From Clavelina lepadiformis (lineage: Eukaryota; Chordata; Ascidiacea; Aplousobranchia; Clavelinidae), in the NCBI RefSeq assembly GCF_947623445.1, contig NC_135245.1, positions 4,533,501 to 4,597,500 on the forward strand: a stretch of DNA of 64,000 nt, in the 5' to 3' direction. The notes beneath the pieces were generated by a model. It saw nothing but the letters and a program-made list of their open reading frames with translations. It did no database searches and was not told where the DNA came from. A program made the translations under genes and the position numbers. Each line of letters opens with the position of its first letter. The first letter of the stretch is position 1. Below are positions 52,601 to 62,001 of the stretch, one piece after another.

Positions 52601-54228
52601 GTGGTGTCATACACTTCACACTTGTAGTATTTCCAGATGATTGCACAAACCTGGCCTGTGTTTGATTCTTCAGACATTTGAATACTTTCGATTTTATTAA
52701 TGGCATCCAGCAGCCCTTGCATGTGGCCCAGAAGTTTACGCTTCTCAGTCAATTGCTTTTGCTGGGCAAGAGTGGCTTCAATTTTTACAACTTGAGCCTT
52801 CATTACTTCTTCCACTTCCTGATGACAAGTATTATTTTAATGGGAAGAGCAAAAGTATAATAATTTTTTACACAAATGATGTAATCATAGTACAAATCTA
52901 AAAAAGTATTAATTTACATCTAATTATTAATTGATTATTATCGGCAGTCAACATAACAAATGGAGCAGAGAATATAACAGTAAAAACATGAAACATACAG
53001 ATAAAAACAAAAGGTTGATTACCGAAACATCACTTTTGATCTTCTTGAGAGGTTCACGTAACTGGACTAATGCTTTATCCATTCCCACCTGAAATAACAG
53101 AAATGTTTTAAAAAATGCTTGCACATGGCAAGCTATAAAGTTGTGGATGATTTGGTCTGCCATTGCCTGCTGATTAGCCATCGCAGTCGCCCACTATTTA
53201 TTAACCAACTTCTGGCATCTAACATTTATGGTCTATCACATTATTCCAATATCTTATTCAAATATTCTTAGTTGCTATGTAAACAAAGTGAAATTTATAA
53301 AAGTATTTATACCAGATTTGAAGAAAGATTCACAAAGTCTGCATAATCCTTGTTAATTAGTTCTATCATAGCATTTTTCAATAGCTTGAAATAGATTTCC
53401 AAGTCCTGACGTAGTGTTTCCAATTGGACTCGTCGCCTGCAGTCAGCAACAAAATTGTCCACACTAAAATTACTCTGCATAGAAGAAAACAATAAACCAA
53501 TAATTGTGAAAAACATGGGGTTCTTTTCATTTTTATCCCTATACTGTGCTTAATATATATATATGTTGGTAATTATCCATAGTGGAAAATGTGGCCCTTG
53601 CGAGGTAATGTACATCAACATGTATGCCAAAGTTTTTTTTATCTTCATGCTGATTTATAATACATAAACAAAGAAAAACTGGTTGTTTGAACGCCAATTT
53701 ATAATAAATAAACAAAGAATTAGGCCTTCAGTGCACGCCGTCACTCCAAAATTTGCATCTTTGCACACACGATTTCTCATCGAAAACTGACATACTTTGC
53801 AGTGGAGGTAATTATGGCAAGACATTTCAGTGTCATATGTTTCATTAAATTTCAGGTAACTCAACTCAACAATATCAATGACATTATGATCATAATGACA
53901 CCATAAGCAATTTGAAAACCTCATGAAGTTGTGTCCTAAATGCAAAAGTAAAAGCGATCCAAAACACAGTTAAACATTTAAAAATAACACAGTCAAAAAC
54001 AGTGAGTAATCCAAGAAAAACAAAATTTTAAAACAATTATGGAAATATTTCACAAAAGCCCAGTTGCTGCATAATACAAAACCATACATTACTCAAAACC
54101 TTAACACAAAAATCTTACCGTACCTTGGTAAACTCATTTTTATCAAAGCATAGAGGTGTTGGAGACAGTGGTAAAAGAGATGTCGCTTGGCTTCTCTCCG
54201 ACTTTTCAGTGTTTTTATTTACGCCCAT
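43686..54228 (-). CDS. COG2: Conserved oligomeric Golgi complex subunit 2
   Basis: COG2 belongs to lobe A of the COG tether for intra-Golgi retrograde vesicles. Sixteen exons join in phase: 54124-54228, 53313-53474, 53023-53088, 52651-52818, 52446-52535, 52183-52362, 49433-49557, 48798-48930, 47754-47893, 47568-47651, 47280-47430, 46340-46511, 46103-46244, 45795-45935, 45174-45366 and 43686-43787. They give 717 residues against about 738 in human. Landmarks: CFDKNEFTK, RRRVQLETLRQDLEIYFKLL, INKDYADFVNLSSNLVGMDKAL, a coiled coil (about residues 115-165), GYDFIVNSAWPEIV, FERQCGSQASISRLR, LPVYFQIRFQEIGGKLE, HRFWKLTLQLLSRY and VSDVLISVRKMEESLIRL. The ATG at 54228 is the first in frame. Donors after exons 7 (GTACAT) and 12 (GTGGGT) were chosen by phase and are less certain. 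Introns carry several transposons, including a triple nest. A possible polyadenylation signal is at 43430-43435. Confidence 0.96.
44098..44805. mobile_element. hAT-like element with CAGAGATGGGCAG ends, carrying a second hAT
   Basis: Both ends read CAGAGATGGGCAGT inward, followed by GGTACT- and CGATACT-rich subterminal repeats. The flanks GCAGGGTA (44090-44097) and GTAGTGTA (44806-44813) match at 6 of 8 positions, so the target duplication is decayed. A second element (44256-44556) sits inside. Host: the last COG2 intron. Confidence 0.7.
44256..44556. mobile_element. Nested hAT-type element, 301 bp, rich in TGACTTGA repeats
   Basis: The ends are CAGTGTTGTAATGACTC and, inverted, CAGTGCTGTATCCAAGTC. 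The flanks GTTGCCAG (44248-44255) and GTTGCAAG (44557-44564) differ at one base. Many copies of GACTTGA/TCAAGTC lie within. It inserted into the older element at 44098-44805. Confidence 0.8.
46608..47163. mobile_element. Long foldback element in a COG2 intron, about 556 bp
   Basis: The left arm (46608 to about 46795) and right arm (about 46985 to 47163) are inverted copies for some 180 bases, with blocks such as TTGGTCTTAAAATAAAGTAA, TGAAATTCGCATTTTTGCAT and TTATTTTTGAAGATGGCCGG. About 190 bp of unique sequence separates them. Ends near CTTAGAGCCCAACTGC; the target duplication is unclear. It lies between COG2 exons 11 and 12. Confidence 0.8.
48172..48265. ncRNA. Hairpin of pre-miRNA size in a COG2 intron (candidate)
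   Basis: The left arm GTAATCAGTACAACGACAGC, continuing AGGAATAT, pairs with a right arm reading ATATTCCTGCTGCATTGTAC, then TAATTAC. The stem is about 28 bp with a few mismatches, the loop about 36 bases, total 94 nt. It could be a microRNA precursor or a small palindromic repeat; the sequence alone cannot decide. Confidence 0.3.
49073..49376. mobile_element. Non-autonomous hAT element, 304 bp, CAGGGG family
   Basis: The ends are CAGGGGTGGGCAAC and GTTGCCCGCCCCTG, with an exact 8-bp duplication CTTTAGAA at 49065-49072 and 49377-49384. Both subterminal regions are nearly identical, in reverse orientation, to 15593-15933, while the AT-rich middles differ. It lies between COG2 exons 7 and 8. Confidence 0.93.
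50097..50249 (+). pseudogene. BED zinc-finger fragment of a hAT transposase, split by an insertion
   Basis: The frame starts MEFKRFKSDNPVWGYF and continues with KCETC and GAMRSHLGLK: the Trp, Cys-x2-Cys and first His of a BED finger as found at the N-terminus of Ac/ZBED-type hAT transposases. The expected second zinc-binding His falls immediately after the insertion site of the middle hAT (50250-51251), so the finger is broken between its last two ligands. After the insertion the frame soon ends, with no catalytic transposase domain. A relic rather than a working gene. Confidence 0.75.
50437..50787. mobile_element. Innermost hAT element of the triple nest, 351 bp
   Basis: The ends are CAGTGGTGGTCAAACTGC and, inverted, CAGTGGTGGGCAAATG, with an exact 8-bp duplication GTATAGGC at 50429-50436 and 50788-50795. 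GGCTC motifs near both ends resemble the element at 20115-20555. Confidence 0.9.
51041..51070. repeat. ATT trinucleotide microsatellite
   Basis: A TTATTATTA run with one interruption, inside the middle hAT element; imperfect ATT repeats extend a little on both sides. Confidence 0.7.
53575..53800 (-). repeat. Dispersed repeat copy, unnamed family
   Basis: Inverse-oriented partner of 17510-17815, sharing TGGTTGTTTGAACGCCAATT and AGTGGAAAATGTGGC in the same order. It lies between COG2 exons 1 and 2. Confidence 0.6.
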
Positions 54229-55481
54229 ATTACCCTGCGGTTAAAAGCTCAAATCTACACCAACCCTTGCAACTTTACAATCCTAAACCCATCTGGATTT
54301 GCCAAAAACAAGAAATTTATTTTTTCTTGCAGATACGTTTACACAAAGGGATTCCCCAAAAAACGAAACTCGTTACGTGCATGGTTACTACTAACATCTT
54401 ATAATGTTCTTCTAAAAGAATACTGTAAGATTTTAAATATGTTTTTGCAATGCCCAAATAAATTGAAAATAAATTTTTGTATTAATTTCAAGAGTACAAA
54501 AGTATAATCTTTAACGATAAAGTGCATTCTTTCTTGGGAAAATGTTAGAAATCTTTGGAAAAAGAGTGCAAAACTTTATTTAAAACATTTCCATGAAAGT
54601 ATCGCATTGCTTGCAAAGTCAATCAAACGCATTTTTGCACGGTATTGTGTTGTTTATTTTTCGTCATTGTCTGAGGAGGAACGAAAAATAAAATGCCTAC
54701 GATTATAGCCTAATGAAACAACAACTCCTCCAGCAAGCAATGAGTGGGGAAAAGCAATGCTTTTGGTTGAAACGTGCAAGAATAGTGTAACCAAATGCTA
54801 AAAATGAATACGGTAATGTTTAGCACGGCCACTAAGCCCAAATATAGTGACCATTACTAGCCTAAACTTTGTCCCACAATAGGGCGTATACTTGACTATT
54901 CTGCTGTTCTAGAACGTCTTAGGATAAAAGAGTCGAATAGTTTATTCGGAATCCAGAATTTTTAATCTACATTTTAGCACGGTTTGAATGTTAAAAAGTG
55001 AAGCCTCAGCAGTGTTTGCCCTTCGTCTTTGCAATGTTATTAATCGTTCAAAAGACATGATAGTTATTATATTGGCATTTCATTGCGTTATATTGCGGTT
55101 TCATTCATGACGACTAACGCATGCAACGATTGATTTGCGATGTGAACACAAGATGAACTGCGTGTGCCAATGATGGCACTTAACTATGATCAGTTAGAAC
55201 ATTCCGAATTTGTATGAAAATTGGATTCAAAGCCTTTCAAATTAGGGTCCTATGACTTGATGAGGTTATTCAATAATATATATAACTGTTCCCTTTGGGT
55301 GGTTCATCATTTGAGTTTATTTTGCTTTTGCACTCCCATATCAGGATTGAGAAAATTAAGGTATTATTGCGTCATAATTTCTTTCTTATTAACTCCTTGT
55401 CATTCAGTCGGAGTGCAAAGCTAAGATTATTTGCTTGCAGGTGTGGTTGATAAATTGACCAGGGTTTATAGTGCAACAGCA
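54229..55481. other. Intergenic region between divergent COG2 and CRLS1
   Basis: About 1.25 kb separating two divergent genes, expected to hold both promoters. A splice-acceptor-like ATTTGCTTGCAG ends at 55440, about 40 bases before the CRLS1 ATG, which suggests an upstream non-coding exon or a trans-splice site. No other feature recognised. Confidence 0.5.
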
Positions 55482-57718
55482 ATGAATGCTTGGAGATCTG
55501 TTTTACTTCGGTGTTTACAAACTCCACATAATTTAAGCAGAAGTTTGAATTTGCTTGAAGAAGTCCGTTTCATTCGTGAGTTTCATGTTGTCTCTGTTCG
55601 TACTTGGGGATGGAAGCATTTTGGCTTTAAGGAATTTGATCAAAAATGGAATTTAAGCTGTCTTTCGATCAGAAATTTCTCCTCTGGTGCCCGGAAAAAT
55701 CTGTTCAGATTTCGTTATGGCGTTGCTGATGAAAACTTTTCGTGTAAAAATTGTCGCAAGTTTCAATCGTTGTTTGTAAGACTGTTTTCCACACAACCTA
55801 ATATAGAAAATAATCATGCAAAACCTGAATGGGAAAATCTTCTTGAAAATGAAGAGAAGAAAAATCATATTGAGTCCATTCCAGTAAAGGTGCCTTTAAT
55901 AAGTTTCAGACCTGCATAATGTAATTGTTTAGTATTATATGAACTTGCATGGATAAGAATGATGACTTGTTAACTTGTGGCTGCAAAAGTAACTGGTCAT
56001 TACAAGCCTGGTAGACATCAAAGATAAACTACCAAGAACCCCTCAGTGCTAACGTTAGTTCCATTGCAATTTACAAATATACTTCAATTTTTTATGGTTT
56101 GTAAGAAGCTTCGCATCCAAACATGACAAATTTTCCAATATACCAGGCTGGCTAAATGCAGAAAAGAGGAGTAGAGACTTCATAGCAAGCAAGCTACTTG
56201 TCATCATAACATAAACCATCAACAGACTATTATATACTGTGGTTGTTGCTGTGTCCTATTTTGATCTTCCAGATTTATCCGCACACAAAAAGGAGTTGGA
56301 AAGATTACGATATTTTATTTGCAGCTGAAAATATGTTTTTTGCAGAGAGAGAATATATATACAATTCCAAATTTGATTTCAACTCTTCGGATTGCTGTGA
56401 CACCATATCTTGGATACCTTATTATAAATCAAGATTTTTCTTACGCTCTGGGTTTGCTTTTTGCTGCTGCATTAACAGATGTTGTAAGTTGTGTATGTAT
56501 GTTTTTGTACCTACAAGTAAAGCTGATTTTACACTCATTTTATTTAGTGCATCACGTTTGTGCAATTCTGCACTAGACCCGCATTCTCAAATTCGAACTT
56601 TTTGCACAGATAGATGGTCAAATTGCTCGTAGATGGCCATCTCAACAGTCAGCTGTTGGTTCTGCATTAGATCCTCTTGCGGACAAAATACTTGTAGCTG
56701 TCGTTGCGCTATCTCTAACATATGTTAAAGTATTGCCAAGTATGTCAAAACTGTGCGAGTTACTTTAACTTAATTTTTACTAAAACTTGTTCTATTAGGT
56801 TATTTATAGATACTTTTTGTGGTTTTGATTGTTTTTAACTTTTTACAATAAGCCTATAGCCCAAAACCAACCAAATAACTTTAAATTAAGAACATCATAC
56901 AAACATATCTTTTATTTTGAATTTACTTGCAATCCATTCTACCTTCCTATGACTTCTTGCAATGTAGCGAATGGCCATTTTTGATGAAACTGGTTGGGTC
57001 ACTATTTTTCTTTAATAATAGTTTTTGGTATGGCTTGTATTTATTTTTGCATTATTATTATGCAGCTTATATTTGTGGAAATTCGGTAATGGAATTTTTT
57101 TTTACTTTCAGTTGTATTTTTTTATTTTTAGTTGCTTTAACAGCTCTGTTTGTGGCCAGAGATTTGATATTGATAATTGCAGTTTTTTATCTTCGGTATC
57201 GTACATGTCCACGACCCATTACTCTGAAACGATATTTTGATCCCAGCTTAGTTAATACTAAGCTTTCTCCAACTTTTATAAGCAAGGTAAAGATTAATAT
57301 TTATCAGTGTCTTTCAATTTGTTTGTGTTAAACATAGGTTAAGGTATCTGCCATATTACAATAGTGTGTATTTTGTAAAAGGAGTATAGACGGAAGCTAT
57401 GTGTACATTGCAGTAATGGTTTACATAAACAGAATTATATACCATGTAAAATAGTCTATACTCATATTTAATCTTATCTACGTATTTTCAAATAACTCAC
57501 CAAATTTTTATTTTGTTTTGCAATTATTTCTAAAGGCAAATACTGTTTTACAAATCCTTGTCATTTGGTGTTCTGCTGCTGCCCCAGTGTTTGGATATTT
57601 GGACCACTCTTTACTTCATACATTGTGGAGCATTAGTGCTATTACTACGGTCGCTTCTGGTGTAAGTTATATTACACGTAAAGATACTGTTCGAATATTA
57701 AAAGACAAAGATCATTGA
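55482..57718 (+). CDS. CRLS1: Cardiolipin synthase (CMP-forming)
   Basis: CRLS1 joins phosphatidylglycerol and CDP-diacylglycerol to make cardiolipin in the mitochondrial inner membrane. Exons 55482-55883, 56346-56483, 56610-56739, 57132-57286 and 57536-57718 join in phase to 335 residues. The first exon begins MNAWRSVLLRCLQTPHNLSR, basic and free of acidic residues, as in a mitochondrial targeting peptide. Then come NIYTIPNLISTLRI, a membrane helix, and the CDP-alcohol phosphotransferase signature D-x2-DG-x2-AR-x9-G-x3-D-x3-D, spelled across the exon 2/3 junction and GSALDPLADK. ALFVARDLILIIAVFYLRYR, the family-specific LSPTFISK.NTVLQ and the final helices follow. All eight catalytic signature residues are present. 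A polyadenylation signal AATAAA lies at 57753-57758. A weak N-terminal alternative would use an upstream exon joined at 55441. Confidence 0.96.
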
Positions 57719-59563
57719 TCCACATAAAATTAAAGCTTTTTTTCTAAAAAAAAATAAAATTATAGTTGTTTGATAGTTTTGGTATTGTCGTGTTAATCAT
57801 TTGAGAATCATGCTTCTGTAATTTTCGTTTTCACTGCCATTTTATTTCTTTGTTTGCAATAAACACTTGTTCTCTTTGTTTATTGCTAAATGGGCATTGG
57901 CCAATATTTGTGTCTTCATTAATAAATCAAGGAATAGTAAAAGATGCGGCCCAGTGGAAAAAATTGTTTTTGAAGATGAATCAATTCAGCAATTCAATAA
58001 AAGGTTTTTCATTCTTTTTATCTTTCGTCTTCAATGTGGGGGACGAAAAAAATCGTGCTTACGCAGGTGGTCGCAAACATATTAGTAGTTATTGACAATA
58101 ATTTTCACAAATTTGACAGGCAATTGTGGCAAGGCCTCTAGGGCAAAAACGTGCATTAAGGACCAATAAGAGAATGTAAAAAAGTTATTAGCGTCAGCAC
58201 GGCCACCAAAACCAAAGTTTTCAAAGCAATTCATTCTGAGATAAAGCGGTTAACAGGAATTGGAATGTATATATCAGCTGCGGATGAGTTAATATGCGGA
58301 CTATATACTCCAAAGAACAAGCAAAACGTGGTAGTGAAAGGCGTCTCAGTAAAAAAGTAATGACGCGTATCTATTGAAGTTGGTTATCTTGCGAGTCAAA
58401 AACGGTCAGAGTTTAGCTGCATCAAAAAGTGGAATGCGCTAAATGTGATTTGAAAATAATTATCACTATCGACCCTAAATCTTGTCAATAATGTCAGGTC
58501 TGCACCACCATAGAGACATTATACATAAGACAGACATAACTACAGACTGATTTGCAAGCTTTTTAATACTACGAGTCTACGGCACTGATCTTTATAAACA
58601 CAGATGTTGTAGAATGTATATGATGATGTTGTGTAAACATCGACGTGTTTATAGAGATAAGTGGTCTACACTCTACAAGTCTACAGTCTAGAGCAAAAAA
58701 AAATGGCAAGTGCAAAAAACCGATTATGCCTCCATGATCTTTTCGCTGTTGGGAGCTGTTGCACAGGAAATGGTTTGTAGTGCAGTGGTCTTATTTTTCT
58801 AAATCACTAACTTGGCAGTCGCCAGTCTCGCAGTTAAGGGTGCAGAAGTGTAGGTCGGCCTTTATTCTGTAAATTTAAAATTTGTTTTTCAAAAAGCGTG
58901 GACGTTGTAAATTAGTGTCAAGACGATTAACTTATGCACTGACAGTGTGAGAGAAATATGTTTACGAAACATAATGACTAATGCTAACATGCAGATATAG
59001 GCCCGTATGGAAAGAAAACGCACAAGAGGCCTCACACTTGCTCAGGTTGGCTCTGCGTGCAAAGACGCAAATTTTGCTTTCAGTTTGCTGATTTATTATA
59101 GCTGAGAGTTTTAAGGCAATAATCTACCTTGTTGTTTTGTTATAATTTTGTGTGAAAAGCATGCATGCCATTATAAATCCACCGCGTGCAGGTGCCAGAC
59201 TTTCTACTCTGGTTGCTTAAAGTTCGGTGCTCTAGCGGATCCACTACTAAGCCAACCATTGCCAAGATTCATGTGTTTGATTTATTTTTAAGAATATGCA
59301 GATATGACTTACAGACTATGGCAGTAACAGATTAAAGTCAGCAGAGTAGCCTAAAGATGTTATTTTCTTTAAAAAAAAACGATATTTTTCTTTGTGTGTT
59401 TTTGGTTGTATTGTTACCTGAAGGTTCTATTTTTGTTGTCAAATTTGACTTAAATGTAAAAATTTTAGATTGTGCATTCACCAATTCGGAGATCAGATGT
59501 TTTCTCAATTATAACGAATATACTGGATTTACTAAACAAAAATACTGATTAAAGTAATCAAAA
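57719..59563. other. Intergenic region between CRLS1 and kindlin
   Basis: It holds the CRLS1 3' UTR (AATAAA at 57753-57758), a loose inverted repeat around 58566-58690 (ATCTTTATAAACAC against ATCTCTATAAACAC), a diverged copy of the dispersed repeat (about 59055-59220) and the kindlin 5' flank. Small open frames around 57850-58095 match no family I know. Confidence 0.5.
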
Positions 59564-62001
59564 ATGTCGGCGTTAAGTGGAGTACGAATGGCGGATGGGA
59601 GGTATGCCGATGGATCATGGGAGCTAAAAATAAAAGTTACAGATATGTCAATAAAGAATGAAAGAGGAGAACTTATAACTGATGTTGATATACCTGTACT
59701 TGTTACCACTGAACTTCATATTGGCGGAGTAATTGCCAAGTTAGTTGACCAACTGAAGAGCAAATATGGTAAATAATTTTTCTTTTATTTACCAGAATAC
59801 ATCGTTAATAGGCTAGTTCTAATGTTTTGAACAGTTTCACTTCGGAGTGTTGGAGTGTCACAAAGTACAAACTTGACAATATTTTTAGATGAATTGTTTA
59901 TATATATATATAATTACAGATAATGCATGTTTTTACAAGATACATTAAAAGTTCCTGTATCTAATTCACACAATATATAAACAAATCTAATTGCTTGACT
60001 TAGGCAACATAGTGCACAGGTATTTTGCAGAGAAAATCAATTTTCACAGATCTTCGGTTGCGTATAATTTACTCATTCAGTTGTAATTCTCCCATTCTCT
60101 CTACTAAACTATTCGTTTTGCATTTGTTTTCTTTGCAATCATGTTTTATTATTCATAATGTGTTTTATGCTGTTAGATAAGTAAATTGTGTCGGATGTTA
60201 TGTCTAGATATCACAAAAAGCTGGTCTGATTATGAATTGTGGTGGCCCAGGACATCCAAATGGCTCGACAAGATGGGACAGGTTTTGGGAAAATACGAAG
60301 TGCAGGCTGATGCCCAGTTACTGTACACTCCAAAACATAAGGTTTCGACTTATATGATATTTGTCTTATTGTTTACTTTTTGTCAAGAAATTAATTTGTA
60401 AATATCTCTAGTTTTATTATTTCTAGTTTATGCTTCAGATTTTATCATTTACGTTTACATTTATTAAATATTTTTTCTGTTTAATGTTATAAGCTCTGCA
60501 CTAATTTTGTTTACTTATACATGCTATATTATGTAATCACTGTATGTATATTGTGTAATTATACTCAGGGCATTTCACAGTAATTCCTTTTTTTTGGACA
60601 GGTTATAAGGGTACAACTTCCTGATTTACAGTACGCTAACATTAGAGTGAATTTTGCCGCCAAAGTTTTTCACACTGTTATTGAAATGTGCAAATTTTTT
60701 GGTGAGTGAATGGTATTTCTTGTTTATGCATGATACATGACAACAAATATGTGTAATTTAAACAGTTTTATTGTCTATTCATAGCTTCATCAATAACAGC
60801 ATTTCCATCATTATTGTGGTGTTGTAACTAGATATAAGGCATCCTGAGGAATTATCAATTTTGGTTCCACCTAAAGTTGGGAAGGACAAGGATAGAAATG
60901 TTAAACATCAACATTCAAATGGGTCAACAGATGAAGGTTTACTTACTCCAAATGTTTTAACGCCTGGGCTTACACCTACCTCACCTTACACACCAGGTAT
61001 TTTTGTTACAAGAACATACTCACAATTTGTGGAGAATTAGGCAGGTGAAACATTAAAACTGCTTTGTGTTGTGTCATATCACAGAGTTTTTGTATTTGCT
61101 TAAAATGGTGATTAGGCCTATGTTGCTTGTCACCAAAATTCTGTGTAATGATGTAAAAAATTTTACTTTCTGCTTCATTTTAAGAAGCAAAATTAATGCT
61201 TTTATGATTATCATAATTAGGCAAAGGCCATTTAATAAAGTTCAAAAAACAAAACTAATATGTAACCAAATGTTTTTTAAAGCTACCCATCCTTATGTTA
61301 CTAGGCTTAGGCAAGGTAGGGTTTAACTTTGTAAATGTTGTAGACTTGCTAGTCTCAACAATGTAATCGTGATTGTTGTCATGAGTTTGTCTTTTAAGTA
61401 TGGCTGTACAAATGTTGTCATCAAGTTATTTTAAATTTTGTATACTTGTCAAATCTGCACCATATTCTTTGTCGTGTTAAACAGCTAGATTTGGTTGAGC
61501 ACTAACTTGCACATCGTTTATGGCATGAACCGCGACGTATTTCAATTTTAAATGTATTTTTAATTATGATCGACTTCAGTAGCATTATCTTGTATTACTT
61601 CATCTTCAGGGTCCCCCATGTACAATACACTCACACCCAAAAACATGAAAGGGAGTCCTATGTCATCACACAGCCTTGAATTTCTCGACAGTGCTTATGT
61701 AGACCCCAAGCTACTAATCACATCTGCCAAACCTTCCCAACAGGCTCGTGCCAATCTCTACCGACCAAAAAATTTGCTTGACAAAGCCAGATACAACACA
61801 GGGTGCGTTTAGTGGACAATGCATCTCTTGGTGTTACATAGACATTTACTCCTTGAAGCAATGGAAGGCTATTCATTTTATTATCTTGTGTTTTGCAGTT
61901 GGCTGGACAGTGCCCGATGCTTGATGGAGCAGGGTGTTGAAGAAAAGAGCACCATTTTCTTACGTTACAAGTTCTATTCATTTTTTGACTTAAATCCAAA
62001 A
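59564..62001 (+). CDS. FERMT2: Kindlin (fermitin family), N-terminal part
   Basis: Kindlins bind integrin beta tails and, with talin, activate integrins at adhesions. Six exons, 59564-59768, 60208-60341, 60602-60701, 60832-60996, 61610-61802 and 61899-62001, join in phase to 300 codons; the rest lies beyond the window. The start [20 protein letters not shown] is the kindlin F0 N-terminus. The F0 domain continues with [33 protein letters not shown] and [18 protein letters not shown]1 begins with [16 protein letters not shown] and [10 protein letters not shown] Thr/Pro/Ser-rich stretch (about residues 195-240) corresponds to the disordered F1 loop, then [24 protein letters not shown] and YSFFDLNPK lead towards F2. 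The donor after 60341 (GTTTCG) is weak. Vertebrates have three paralogues; this could be the single pre-duplication orthologue, so the symbol is approximate. Confidence 0.95.

Noticed and set aside
57850-58095. Overlapping small plus-strand frames downstream of CRLS1
   Set aside because: Hydrophobic AT-rich frames in two phases without start context, conserved motif or splice partners.
59895-59920. TA dinucleotide run
   Set aside because: Short simple sequence in a kindlin intron with no further structure.
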